A stretch of 64,000 nucleotides of DNA, from the NCBI GenBank assembly GCA_019321725.1, contig JAGSPU010000063.1, positions 1,364,001 to 1,428,000 of the forward strand, given 5' to 3'. A program made the position numbers and the translations under genes. Positions 32,379-46,500 of this stretch are shown here, piece after piece. How positions within the stretch are numbered: the first letter of the stretch is position 1; each line of letters starts with the position of its first letter. The DNA comes from Paulownia fortunei (Eukaryota > Streptophyta > Magnoliopsida > Lamiales > Paulowniaceae). A model generated the notes under the pieces. That model was not told the DNA's origin and ran no database searches. It was given only the letters and a program-made list of their open reading frames with translations.

Positions 32379-35300
32379 ATGGCTTCGGCGAGAACCAAGA
32401 TCAGCAAACTCTTCACTCCTTCCACACTGCGTCGTTTTGCCGTACCTCGTGGGCCCGGATCTCCGTCTTTCTCGAGCTCCGCAGCTGTTGCTGCGGAGCA
32501 GCCTGCGCCACCTCCGGCGGAGGTGTTGAGTGGGTCGAGAATATTGGGTTTGGTTAAAGAGTACGAGGATTATCGGAGGAATTTGTATGGTGGGCTGACG
32601 CATAACGCTTTACTTGTTGATGCAGTCGGTACCCTCGTTGTTCCTTCCCAGCCCATGGCCCAGGTTTTCTGCTTCTGCTTTTTCTTTCCCTTTGTCTGAT
32701 TTCTGTTTATGATGCGAATGGTGTTTGTCAGTAGTTTTTATTTTTCTGGGATGTCTGGGTATGTGAAATCTATCTAACTTTTAACAATATTAATGATCTG
32801 GGTCTGGGTGCATGATTTACGACCCATTTACTATTTGTTGTTGCAAATTGCAATTTTATTAATGTAAAATACAGGTCTTAATTGAAATCTTTAAATTTTG
32901 CTATGTGATTGATGGTTTATTCGAACTACGTTGTATTGTTTGTGGATGGAGGGTTATGCATGCTTATGGTAATTGAAGAAAGTATAACTTTTGGGTGCTG
33001 AATTAAAGACTTTAGACTTTAAGTTTCCAATGTTATATAGTATTTGCAGTACTTCTTTAAACTTTTTAGTGTTGATTGTTTTGCATATTTACTCTGCCGG
33101 CTCGATCAGTCTTTTAGCTTCTGTAAATTAGTCCACCACTTGCCAAAACAATCTTCTGTTGGCTGCATTTAGTGCCCTTTCCTTTTCTCTTTGTATATGT
33201 ATTGATGGGGTTAATGTTTGATATTCTTTGTATGTTTTCCTTCTTTTACTTTGAGGGCTTAAATTTTGCGTTCGTCTTCCAAATTCTATGTTTGAAAAGG
33301 AAAATCACTTTTCTCTTTTACTGTTGCAGTCACAGTTCAATTACTGTTTCTTTTATAATGAAACAACAGAGCTATGCACATGTTATTCTTGTGTTATTCT
33401 TTTGGTAAATTGGTGCTGATTTTCTGATTCTTAATATTTTGGACAATTCCAAATTCTAATAACCACTTATGAATAATCTCCACCAGGTAGTTTAAGATTG
33501 CAGTTTCTTGTGATAGTTTCTGCCTCTCTTTCGATTCCACATGCACCCATTCATTTCCATTTGTGAACAAACAATTAGATGTTTAGTGTGTACAGATTTA
33601 TATTTCCTTTGGTTATTAAACTGATCTTTATATATGTTTATATTGATGTTCAGGGCGATCATCCATTTTACTTAAATTGTTGTTGTTGTGATGCAGATTT
33701 ATCGACAGATTGGTGAAAAGTATGGAGTCGAGTATTCTGAATGTGAGATATTAAACAGATACAGATGGGCTTATGAGCAGCCTTGGGGTAGATCTCGCCT
33801 CAGGTAATATTCTTGTCTCTGTCCATTTAATAAAAGGTTGAATGTTTAAGTTGGTCACCTTATTGTAGTGTAAAGTCATCATACTTCTACTTAAGGCTGC
33901 ACAGTTATTAAGCAATTGTATGGATTAAGACTTGCTGTTATTTAAAAGATGAAAATAGTGCTGGATTGTGGCAAGGATGGATTACAGTACTGTATTTCTT
34001 CATTTTGTTTAGTTACCACATGTTTCATAGCCCGAGTCCAATTTGATTTTCTGTGACCTACATCACTGATACTTTTAACCATGCTTGCTTTTTGATAGCA
34101 ATACTGTAACTCTTTTCAGTGTTTGGTAATGTGCAGATATGTGAATGATGGGAGACCTTTTTGGCAGTATATAGTCAGTTCTTCAACTGGCTGTTCAGAT
34201 TCTCAGTATTTTGAGGAGCTGTATAACTATTATACCACTGAAAAGGTTGGTTGGCTACAGGCATTTGCTGAGTTCTGTTATGAATTTTACTTTTTTAAAT
34301 GTCATTGAAAGCAGGGGTACATCTGTGTCTAATATGACCTATTATTTTCTTTAAAAGCAAAATAAAATCCGTGGAAATGCTAATTTGACTCTCTCTTCCC
34401 CTCTATATTTTATATTCCTTGTCATTTTCATGTGGCTGGTATAATTTTACACATTTCATTTACTTAATTCAACAGGCTTGGCACCTATGCGATCCAGATG
34501 CTGAGAAAGTGTTCAGGGCTCTTAGAAAAGCAGGAGTAAAAGTGGCTGTTGTGTCTAACTTTGACACTAGGTTAAGACCGTTATTGAGAGCACTGAAATG
34601 TGATCACTGGTTTGATGCTGTGGCAGTGTCCGCTGAAGTAAGTGGACGTGTTTCTTTCCTATTTCTACAACGTTGTTGCTCTCAATATATAAATACAGCG
34701 ATCTAACTTTATTGCTCTTGCGCTATATATATGGTGATCTATATTCAATACAGGTTGAAGCTGAGAAGCCAAATCCTATGATATTTTTGAAAGCTTGTGA
34801 GTTATTGGGCGTACAACCCGAGGATGCTGTACATGTTGGGGATGATCGCAGAAATGACATATGGGGTGCCAGAGATGCTGGTTGTGATGCCTGGCTTTGG
34901 GGAAGTGATGTTAAATCCTTCAAAGAGGTATTTGAAGAATTTAGTGGTTTCACTTGCTATAAATCTTTATAATCTAGATCGTCCTTGGGAATTCTGTATG
35001 CAAATTGCAATTATAGTGCTGGTGAATGTGCTATGATACCCAAAGGCTGTTTTAGAATGACATCTAAACCATTTTTGCATATTTCTTAAGTGCCATAAAA
35101 TTTTCAATGTAATGCATGGCGATGGCAAATTCTACAAGTCAATATTCGGATTTCCATGTCATTATTACTCATGATTCATATTGTTTAATCATGTCTTGTT
35201 TCACTACGACCCCATAACTATCCATGGACAAGAAAAATATACTTGAGACTTAAAAATTTCTTATACATAGTTGTTCTTTGTAGTATTATATTTGTTTCAC

Positions 35301-35917
35301 ACACTGAGATATTGATTCCAGAAGATAGTTTTTGCTGGTCAAAAGTATAATTTAGTAAGAGAATAACTTTTGAAGTATCAAATGTACTCTATTGATGTCA
35401 GGAGATTACTACATTAACTTCAAAGTTAGGTGCAGAATATAAAAATAATCTTCGTAACGCAACATAGTTGCAGAAATAAGTAATGTCCAACATATGGAAG
35501 CAACATGAGATACAAAAATAAGTTGCTGTGCTTTGACTTATTGCTGTTAAGTTGGCTAGATTGTCTCTCAAATACTGCTTTAATTAAATGAGGTGAAGTC
35601 CACTGTGGAATCATCTAACCTCTTTCATTCTGATCTAGTTCTCTTGATTGACATTTTTCATGTTCTTCTCCCCCTTCCTATTGTTTCGTTTTTCTATGCT
35701 TGTCTAGTTTACGAAGTACTCAATGTATATAACTGCACTTTCGTTGGAACACTTACTCGTTTTACTACTGAATAGATTTGTGTTTATCGCTTAGCTCCAG
35801 ACGTACAAAACATGGTTCAACTTTTTCATCTGATAAGATTTTTGCCATCAATGTATGGTAATGACTTCATTCCGTTTTGGGCTTCAGGTTGCTCAAAGAA
35901 TAGGAATTGAGGTCTGA
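32379..35917 (+). CDS. HAD-superfamily hydrolase (HDHD3-like, At2g41250 type), six exons
   Basis: Predicted haloacid-dehalogenase-fold hydrolase; its substrate is unknown. Exons 32379-32663, 33697-33803, 34137-34245, 34476-34637, 34754-34927 and 35888-35917 give 288 aa with consistent phases. The first ~45 residues are rich in Ser, Arg and Ala with few acids, like an organelle transit peptide (plastid or mitochondrial). HAD motifs: motif I LLVDAVGTL with nucleophile D81 but Val instead of the usual second Asp at 83; motif II VVSNFD with S194; motif III lysine K226 in EAEKPNP; motif IV HVGDDRRNDIWGARDAG with D251-D252. The helical cap lies between motifs I and II (EYSECEILNRYRWAYEQPWG and following). 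The last exon has only nine codons. If the last intron is retained, exon 5 reads on into VFEEFSGFTCYKSL and stops at 34972. Family call is firm; orthology to the named Arabidopsis locus is from memory. Confidence 0.9.
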
Positions 35918-36050
35918 AAGTGGCTCGTTGCTTCGCGACAACTTGTAGAGATGCTGGCCTCGCATGGAGGCTTCGTCCTCAGGATCACATTGTATATATT
36001 TTAGCTTGCTTGCTTCTTTTTAATCTGTATGAGGGAGCAGGTAGTGTTAG

Positions 36051-36056
36051 AATAAA
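36051..36056 (+). terminator. Candidate poly(A) signal of the HAD gene
   Basis: AATAAA lies 134 bases after the stop codon, a normal distance for a plant near-upstream element. Confidence 0.45.
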
Positions 36057-36657
36057 GAGCAGAAACTACTAGCTTTTAGACTATCGGGTTATTTGTTGAC
36101 AACTTTTAGCCAGTTATCTGATGGCCGCTGCAAAGTTTTCTTTGGGCATGTTATAGCTTTCTAAAAAAATTCCCCTTCTTTCATTTATTATTTGCTTATA
36201 TTACAATATACAATCACATAATTTATATGAAAATAAAAAAATATGACGATATTAAAAAAAAGGCATAATAGTGTTAAATTTTTGTTTAATTTGGTTTTAT
36301 CTAAAATTTGATAATTGAAATTATTTTCGAGTGTTTTTGGATCCAAATAGATAACGATCGAATTCGATAAGCCACAATTAGTGATGCTATTAGATCTTTG
36401 TCTATAAGTTCAAATTAATATTTATCTCAAAAACGGGTTTGGGTTTGGTAACAAGAACTTTACTATTTGGTACCGAGATTCAAATCCTTGGTTCACATCT
36501 CGAATCTTCATACGATAGATCAAGTCAATTGTCAAATCAAGTTGGATTGGGTTCCCATAATCCGAACTTGAAGTATGAAACTTCTTCAATAGCAGCCTCA
36601 GTCCGGCCCATCACCACCAATCTGGCCCACAGTGGAGGTAGCCCAAGTTCTGATATA

Positions 36658-36926
36658 GCCGCATCAACAAAGCGATTATACATAACACACTTCAAAAATT
36701 TTTACGTGTCGTATTTTATCGGATGAGAAATCGAATTGCACCCAACATATCTCCTGACACTTGATGTGTTCCGCATCTACAAAAACGACTATATGTAATA
36801 CACTTCAAAAAAATACATCCCTAACATGCCACTTGATGTATTTCGTATTTATAAAAAAAATTATATATAATATATTTTAAAAATTTATTCATATTTTATT
36901 TTATTGGATATGACATCGTATCGGGA
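36658..36926 (+). repeat. Three diverged tandem units with C-to-T decay
   Basis: Units start near 36658, 36771 and 36841. Each opens with a ccgcatc-acaaa-cga word followed by tatat-taa-acacttcaaaa. The third unit reads tttcgtatttat where the second has ttccgcatctac; all four differences are C to T. Unit lengths vary (about 113, 70 and 86 bases) because of internal indels. Confidence 0.7.
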
Positions 36927-37441
36927 TATATTTTAAATAGATGTACAATATGTTTTTTTTTATATGTTTATCAATTAAATAAAAAAAAAATTATTACACT
37001 TTTCACGGCATGCTCAACATATCATCGTATGGTGTTTTTGACATATTTAGAACAAAGGGGGTCTTTTTTATATAATTTTACCAAATGTATAACTAAAAAT
37101 TAGAATTGTTTAAAATTATTCATAAAAATTCACTTTATTTCTTTATATTTTTTTATAATGAATAACTTTTTTTTCTTTCTGGGAATGTAAGACACGTTCA
37201 AACATAAACTTATTCTTTTTTGGTATTTGTACTTATATTTTAATAATTTTATTACCAATTATATTTATATATGTATATGTATATACTTATATCAATTCTT
37301 ATAATATTGAAATATTTTTTGTAATATTTGATAGCCTAAAATTTGTAAGAAATATAACGTTAATTCGTATTGTATTCATATTGCCCTTAGACACAAACAA
37401 AGAAGCGGACAATAGAGAATTGATGAGTAGTTGAATTAGAA

Positions 37442-37450
37442 GGCGGGAAA
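37442..37450. promoter_or_regulatory. E2F-type site upstream of the kinesin gene
   Basis: GGCGGGAAA, the reverse complement of TTTCCCGCC, fits the E2F/DP consensus. It lies 90 bases before the kinesin ATG. It would fit S/G2 expression of a mitotic motor. No mitosis-specific AACGG (MSA) core was seen close by. Confidence 0.55.
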
Positions 37451-37539
37451 ATCACCAAAACCCTTTTTCACTCTTCTTCCTCTCCTTCTGCTCTCTCTCA
37501 CACAGTCACAGACAAGCATAGGAGATTGAGAGAGAGCTA

Positions 37540-40500
37540 ATGGAGAGAATACATGTTTCAGTGAGAGCGAGGCCTCTCTCCGCTGAGGATGCCAAGGCCA
37601 GCCCCTGGCGCATTTCCGGAAATTCAATTTTCATACCCAACCAACCCTCCAAATTTGAATTCGGTACATTCTCGTTTATTTGAAGTAATTTGATTTAACA
37701 TTTTCAATCTTGTTTCTGGTGGATATGTTCTTGATTTTCTTACTCTATTTTTCCATATTCTAATTTTGATGTGTAGATAAGATTTTTGGGGAGGATTGCA
37801 AAACTCAAGATGTATACAGGGCTCGGACTAGAGATATTGTGGCTGCCGCAGTTCGTGGTTTCAATGGTATATTTTTTCCGAAAAACTAATTATCTTGCTT
37901 ATCTTAGTGATACAAAAAGCTATTTGTTTTGCTAAAATGCGAAAAGAATTACGACACGTTGTGTGGTAAAGTCTAAACCTGAAGGCCATCCAAGTAAGCA
38001 TCTATGTGGACTTCTTCTTGATTTGATTCTTAAATGATTTTCAAATTTTATTTGTTAAGGAAACTTATTTCAACATCAATTGTCAATCCCATAATTGTCT
38101 CCGTTTTCGTCTCTATATTAATTGAAAATTGAAAAAAAATGCTCATGTCAGCATATGTGTCGCATGATATATTTTCCCTTAACCATTAAACGACGATGTT
38201 TAAATAGGCCACATAGTTTAACAACTAGTTAGGATGTAAAAATCAACCCAATTCAGATAAGTCAATTGTTAAATTAATATTTTATTTGAATACAAACATC
38301 TGTTGCATGCTTTCTATTTTTGAACTTCTTCTAGATGTTTCATTCCCAAAATTTAGAAATCTCGTGTATTGTATGTCTTACTGGTTGGCTACATAAGGAA
38401 CCGTTTTTGCATATGGACAAACAAGTAGTGGAAAGACGCATACCATGCGAGGATCAAATTCTGAGCCTGGAGTTATCCCCCTTGCTGTCCATGATCTTTT
38501 TAACATTATACAACAGGTACTGTTCCTGTTGCTCCCTCTTTTTGGTTTCTTTATTGCTTATTGAATGCTTTGTACCAGCAGGATAGCCAATGAGAAGTAG
38601 TATGGGATGTCAAAGGCTATTGAATGTGGATATTCAGTTATTTCAATAAATTTGCTTGATTTCCCACTTATCTTTTAGGACTTGGGTTGGAAACCATCCG
38701 ATTAGTAGGCCAGTTGATAGCATGGGTGGCACTACTAGGAAATTTGAACACATTAAGCATAAAAAGAGAAATATAGCCAGGCTGGTCAAATTGCACTAAT
38801 GTCTTAGGGTAATCAGTCTTTGTGTAGCCTTAGATTAAGCAAACAGTAAACTTACTTTCAATCTGATTGCCACAAATATGGTTTGTTCTTTGAGATTTGT
38901 TGTGCAATTCTAGGTGATGCAGTCTAATACTGTTTTCTTCCTTTTAAGGAAATGGATCGAGAGTTTCTTTTACGCATGTCATATATGGAGATTTACAATG
39001 AGGAGATAAATGACTTGTTAGCCCCTGAGCATAGAAAACTGCAAATTCATGAAAGTATCGAGGTAATAATTTACTTTTATTTTACTTATCTGAATACTGT
39101 TGCTGAGATGACAAATATGTATTCCATGTAACAATCCATTTGGAAAAATGAAGCGTGGAATCTTTGTCGCTGGGTTAAGAGAAGAAATTGTGGCATCTGC
39201 TGATCAAGTCCTTGAACTTATGGAATTTGGAGAATGTAAGTTTTACACTTTATATTTTAAGTTTACTAAAAGTTTACACTTTTTATTTTTAATATTATAA
39301 TCTAACTTACGTATAGTTTCTGTAACAGGCTAAGTCTGTGTTACTCCTTCCCATTCTAAATATGAGAAGAAAAAATAAAATTCATAGAAGTCCAACCTCA
39401 CCCTAACTTTATTTATCTTTGTGTTACTTTTTTGATATTTATGATAAAGGGTTAGCTTAGAATCTAAACTTACATGTAGTTTTTGTAATGGGCCAAGTCT
39501 GTCCACTCATTCCATTCTTCAATATGAGAAGAAAGGAAAAAAAAAATGGAAAGAATGCCACCCTCACCGTAATTTAGTAATTCATGTATTGTATATGTGG
39601 CGATAATTTGACCCCTTTTCTTTCTTATTTACAGCTCATCGTCATATTGGAGAGACGAATATGAATGTGTATAGTAGTAGGTCGCACACAATATTCCGCA
39701 TGGTGCGTATGTTATTTATCTATTCCTATCATATTTGTGACCTATCGATTCAGCTAATCAAGAGTTTGTTTAAGATAGATTATCGAGAGCAGGGAGAAAA
39801 CTGATGATGCAGAAGTAGAATTCTCATGTGATGCAGTTCGTGTTTCTGTCTTGGTATTAATCCTCTCTCTTTCTTCATCCATAATAAAAACATAGTCTTG
39901 CATTGAATTAAAGTCCAGATTGGAATGAAAGACTTCAATTTTTCCTTTTTGAAATCTTTCATTTGTAGAAGTGACATCTGTTCTAACTTAAAGGCATTTC
40001 TATGGAATTGGTCCTAAAGAACTTAGGCCCGTCTAGTACAGGGAATGGCAAGTCCAGGGAAAGGTCATTTTGGAAATGGTCATAAGTTATATTAAAATTA
40101 TGAATAAATATGTGTTTTGCTATAATAAATGAATACAGTATGCTGATTCTGTATCATTTCTGGGAGGGTAGTGATTGAATTTAATTATAGTTTTTATTCC
40201 TCATGGGTAGGGCAGAAATAAGGGAACAGTCAATATGAAGAACCCTTATTCATACTACTTAAACTGCCTAGCAAACTTCACGTGGGACTGGGCATTCCCT
40301 TTTACAAGCTGTGAGTGATGTGTTAGCAGAACTTAGGCTACATAAGGCTTTCTCTTTTGATGTCTGCCTCAATGACCTACTGAATTAATTAATGTTCTAC
40401 TATTTTTTTCTTCCTTTGCACTATTGCTGGGGGCATTTCGTTTCGATTATTCATAGTTTTCACTTAGCCTGCCTGAGTGTCAGTTGATTCATTCTACTTG

Positions 40501-43500
40501 AAACTTTGGGATGTTAATAATTCTAAAAGAGACTAAATTCGTAACAATCTTTGTGCAAGTAATTGTCTTTCATTTTCAATAGCGAGTAATTGTCTTTCAT
40601 TGTGGATTGCATTGTATTTTGTGTTATCTTTATGGGCTAAAATGCAGGATTGTTTTATCGTTTTGGTTACTGGGTGTGCTATGTGGCAGGATTGATTATT
40701 TCCTTGGTTTCTTCTATTCATTCCGCCCTTCTTGCTTTTTGTTTCTGATTTCTCGCTCTCTGTTCTTGTTATCCTTTTTGTTCACTATTATTTCTTCTTT
40801 TAACAAGAAGAAAGTGTTCCCCACTTTTCTGTCCATTCTCCTGCTTTTCCTTATTTGTTTTTTGGTTCTTGAGTGAACTTTTGTAGAATTTGGTGGATCT
40901 TGCTGGTTCAGAACGTGCTGCGAAGACTGGAGCAGAAGGCGTTCGCTTAAAGGAGGGTTCCCACATCAATAAAAGCCTGATGACCTTGGGAACTGTCATA
41001 AAGAAACTGAGTGAAGGCGCTGAGAGCCAAGGGTAGGTATGAATTGCTACTGAAATCAGATATTTAGATTTTATATATCCATGATGTGTTACTCAAAATA
41101 TTGCAGAGGGCATGTCCCGTATCGAGACAGCAAACTCACACGTATACTGCAACCGGCGTTGGGTGGAAATGCAAATACTGCTATCATATGCAATATTACA
41201 CTTGCACAGGTGAATGTTTGTAGCTTTGTAAACCTTGAACTGTTTAAACTTTATGTTGATTTCTGGAAGAATGGATGATGTGATGATACTGACTTTTTTA
41301 TCTGTATTATTTTGGTAAAACAAGCTAGCATCACATGTATTGGATTCTCTACTAACTTCTAAACTTGGGAGCTTCTTTTAGATGAACTTATCAAATTTGC
41401 CAGTACTTCTTCTCTCGCTGATGGAGAAGTAAATGGTTTTAGATAGTTCCCCACTATCTGCAGAAGAAAAACAAATATTTATGAGGGAAGAATAATGTCT
41501 TTGAGCATTGAAGATTGGTTTGGGATGGGATAATGCTCCAGGGTAAAAATAGACGGAGACTATTTGGGTGATGTTTATCGCCATAAATAGCGTCTGCTAG
41601 TCATAACTTGTTCGTCTTCCCCTGTAGTTCTTCTGTATAAATGCATGACTGATTCGTCTTCATTTTTCTCCATGGATGGACCTGTGTACATGTCCCCAAC
41701 ATTTCAGCTGTAGAAGAGGCATAACTTAGGCATCTCAGATATTCGGTTTAAGACCTTTCTTTTCTCTTCGTCGAACGTACTTACACTGGTAGCCATTTGG
41801 TTTTAAACCTTTCTTTTATCTTCTCTACCAAAACTCATACTTACAGTGGAGCCATGTTCTTCTCAAACTCAAATACGTATTTGTTTTATGTCATCTCAAT
41901 CCTATTTTCAACTTGATATAGGACATGAGAATTTCAAATTGGGGGATTTATCTCCTTTTCCAAATTAAGGCTTATCTTGCTGTTGCTGTTTTCTCTTGCT
42001 GTGGCTGTTGGTGCTACTCTTTGCAGTGTTATAGCGTAGTTGCTCCTACAGATTAGTCCTTTTTAAAGCCATTAGGAAAGGTACTATATCACTAATAGAG
42101 TTACAAGTATCTAACATATTCACACCTAACGATTTGGGTCTTTATTTAATGCAGATCCATGCTGATGAGACTAAAAGTAGTCTTCAGTTTGCTAGCAGAG
42201 CACTGCGTGTGACAAACTGTGCTCATGTAAATGAGGTAATACCCTTGAGTGGCATTCTCCTCGTAGTTGTAATTGCATATTCATTATTCACCATTTCAGA
42301 TGTTCTATAATATCTATCTTGAATTATTTTATAAGTACTGATCCCTTCATGCTTGCATTAAGGAAATAGGTAATTTGGAAAGCCCTTCTTTTCCTTCGAG
42401 GTTAACTGTTTATTATATTTGACCTAGTGTAATTGTAACGGCAGATATTGACTGATGCTGCCTTGCTAAAACGTCAGAAGAAGGAGATTGAGGAACTTCG
42501 AGCCAAATTGCAGGTTGGTACTTGGTATAGGTGTTTATGTGCAATCATGCTTATGGTATAAGATTGAAGTTATTTCATCAGTGTGTCATGGTAGCATGCT
42601 TACCTTGTTTGTTTTTCAAGGGTTTACACTCGGAACATCTTGAAGAGGAAATCTTGAATCTGAGGAATACATTGCTAACGGTTCGCTAATACTTCTTAGT
42701 TTTTCACATTAAGGTACAGGTATATGTTCTAAAAGTGTGTTATCCATATGCAGAGTGAATTGGAGAGAGAGAGAATGGCTTTAGAGCTGGAGGAAGAAAA
42801 GAGAGCTCAGGCTGAACGAGAGAAGAGGTTGCAAGAGCAAGCCAAAAAAATTGAAAATTTGAGTTCTATGGTATTTTGTGCAAATAGAGAAGAAACCAGT
42901 GATGTCTACAAGAAGGTCTGTTATCTTTTGCTGTCTTCTTTGTAACTTGTATGTTGCTTACAAACATGAGTTGAAGTAGTACTGCAGCAACTATTTTTAT
43001 AGCTTGCTTGATGCTATATCATTGCTAAATGTATCTTTAACACTAATAATGTAACTTTAATTTTCCACTTTGAAAGGTGGATAAAATGAGAAACTAAATT
43101 TAGAGGTATACAGCTTGAAGTACACAGTGATTGTCTTTCAGTATTTACGTCAAGAATTCTCCTAATAAAAAACAAGCTATAATGAATCCTTTTCTTAAAT
43201 ATCTTAGCTACTGTCCTATCCTAAAGTGACATCATGGATCCAAATGCCTTGAAATTCCTGGCAGGGTGTGCAGCTAGTTATTGAAAGTTATGTCTCCAGC
43301 CAGAAATAGAGCCAGTAGAGGATGATGATTGAATTTCTTTGATTTAAAATCTTAGAAATTAAACAGAGTAGCTCATAAAAGTATTTATAACTTTTCAGAA
43401 ACCTATTTGCAATCATGCTCAAAGCTAATGCAGTATTTCTTGTTTGCTGTTCAACTGTTGAAACTGGAGTAGTGATTTTCATGCTCCATGGACATGCAGC

Positions 43501-46500
43501 AGGCATATGCTATCACCTGCTATTATTTTTGGGATATATTCTTTTCCCATCCTTGTTCAAAACTTGCCACAGGGCGTATATCTTTGTGGTTCTTCACAAA
43601 ATTGTGGATTTCAACTAGGGGATTTCTGCTTCTAGTCCTATCAGGAGATGAGATTCTTCATGCATGTGTTTTTCCCTACTTATTGGAAAAGAAAAAATGA
43701 ACACAAAAAGTAATTGAATTTCATTATTTCCCATTTCAGCCATCAATATTCATGTGCCTTCACTACTATATATTTTTTCCTTAACTTTTGTACTACATTT
43801 TTTCACTCTGCATGGTTCTCTTGTTGTGTTCTTTGTGGTAGGCAAAAAGGCGTGATACCTGGTGCCCTGGAAATCTTGCGAGGAAGAAATTGAAGGAGGT
43901 AATAGTTCTACTTCTAATAGTATGAAAGTCGTGTATTCACATTTTTTGAACTACCTGCTGATGCACAGAAATGGAAACAATGATCCTTTTCTCTAACTGG
44001 AAAGAATGTTTATTTTTGTCGACCTGTATAGTGAAACCACTGGGAAAAAAGTTCGGTTTTGTAATTTGTTGCAGTTGGAAGTGTATTAATGTTGGGATAA
44101 ATAACTTCTTAAATAAAGTGTGCTTAAAAATTACATTCGGCACATGCTAATTTAGGCATTTGAATGCATTGTCCTAGTACAGATATAATGTTTTGTCTTC
44201 TTATTTCGAAATCATTGCAAATGCTACCGACACATACTCTCATAGAAAAACTAGTGGCACTTACTATGGATTTAGGTTTCAACGTTGTATAGTTTGTTTT
44301 ATTTTGGCAATTGGTTGTCTTGAGTTCTTAAAACTTTCATATATTCTTTTATAAACAAAGTTGGTTTTCCTGAACATTTAAAGTACGAAATGTTCATCGT
44401 ACTCATTAATGTTCTTCCTTGGTGCTCTAGTTGTCATCTGTGGTCAAAGAGAACTCTTCTGAAGTGAAATCAACTAGAGCAGATTGCACAATGGGGCCAC
44501 TTCTTCCTTTCGAAGAGTTAGTTAAAGAAGCAAGTACCACTGAGTTTTGCAAACAAGATGAAGATTGTAAAAGGAGTGCTTTGGAAGACTGTCCTCTTCC
44601 TGATCCACACGCTCTGCTGCATGTTACCAGCAGGAGAAAAGTTCCACCCAGAAAAAGAAGTTTACCTATGGTTCACATCTTGTTATATATTTTTCTTTAC
44701 CTTTTCAATTTGCTTTTGGGATTAATTGTTTCTGTTGCAGGAGTGCAATGACTTGGCCGAAGTGCAAGCAGAATATGAAAATTTGCTCTTAAAATTCGAA
44801 ACTCATGTTAGTTTTTTCTACTTCTATTCTTATAATACAATGGTTGTATTAGTATTTCTTATGACTAACTTTTCCTCTTTACAGAGGACAATGAGTGACA
44901 TCCAAATTGATTACTTAATGAGGAAGCTTGCCGAGGCTGATCTTGTTGTGGATGAGAAATGCAGAGAATGCACTGCACAGAATATCAATTCTATATCTCA
45001 TCCAGATGGAAATAGAAGTTTGAGGGACTCAGATGCTATTCTTGTAATCAAGCAGCTTCAAGAAAAGGTTTTCCTCTCATTCATTGCTTTTTATTCACCA
45101 ATTTTCTATCTGTCTTCCCTTCATTTGGTACTTCATCTCTGCTGAGTAGAATATTGTGAATAACTGAACTTGGGAAATGCCTCCTGTTGTTGGATTGGAA
45201 GATCTGTGAGTTATTTAAGGCTTGTAAATTAAGATTTTATAGCTGCAAAGAAGAGTTGTTTGGTATCTGATGATGGAGACTGGAGCTACATAGGGCTTTA
45301 AAGAGATACTTATATGAGATTGGGGATTCAGAGCTAAGTGGAATATGTAATTCTGGTAGTTGGTTAACACAATCTTAAATAGTACGTTTATTGCTACAAA
45401 ATTGGACACACTCCTATGTGCTGTCTAGCGAAAGTCACATTAAGCGAGGGGTAGTAACTTTGTTTTGACCACAATACTATTAGATTTTTCACTTGAAGAA
45501 GAGATTTTTTAATTTTAAATTACTAATAGATTAGAGGAGTGCACCAATCTTCTATAAAAAGTATTTTTTCTGATGTACATTTAATTTTTCTATTTTGGTT
45601 GCATGAAGGGTAAAGAGAGAAGTTTTAGAATAAAATGACTTAGATAACCAATTTTAATGGCCCAACTTGCTGGAGTACCAAAGTTTGGAAAAAGTTTATT
45701 TTCAGTTTGCTAGGGGTTCAGTAGTTTCTGGTAACTCTGGGGTGACATTGCGCCTGCCCCCGTTTTGATCACAAAATAGCTCATTACTTGTTGCTAAAAT
45801 GAGAGGTCCAATTAATTTTAGGAGTTGATAATAGTAATAAGAAAAAATCTAGTCTTTTTGGTCCTTTTTAGATGCCTAAGCAATGAAGTCGCTTCTCTGG
45901 CTGACTGGTACTCTGTATACTGCCAGATGTAGCATTCTCTTCAGGGCTGTTAGATGTATTTGAAATCGATTTTCATTTCCTGCTTTTCTTGTGTGAGTCC
46001 TCTTGCTACAATTAGAAGTTTGATTGACACATTGCCTGTTTTTTTTAGAATCTTTATGTTATAGGATTTCCATATCTATGATTTTCAAGTGATTGCTAAT
46101 GCCCTTTCTAATCATGCTTTGGATCTTTCACCGTGTAAAATCTATCAAAAAATTGATCTGCAGATCGCAATTTTAGAGATGGAGAAGTCCTCAAGCCAGC
46201 AAAATTTAGATTGTGTATTTGACTTGGCAACTGAGCAGACTATATCTGCACAGGAGAAATATGAAAAGGTTCATGCTCTGACTTGTGATACTTAAAGTAT
46301 TCCATGTGATCATAATTTGTGTAACAAGTGTCAGTTCAGTTACAATGCCTTAAGATTCTGTAAAATTGGTATATTATCAAGAGAAACTGCATACCTTTGC
46401 CATGTGACATGGAAATCGGCTTACTTCGTCAATCCACATTGTATGGTTGACTTAAAACCTCATAGTCTTAGTCATTGTCAATTGGTCTCATTGTCAAATT

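Larger units (their letters stand above)
35918..37441. other. Intergenic region between HAD gene and kinesin gene
   Basis: About 1.5 kb. It includes the HAD 3' UTR (to roughly 36100), a tandem repeat at 36658-36926, then AT-rich sequence up to the kinesin promoter. No gene was seen. Confidence 0.5.
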
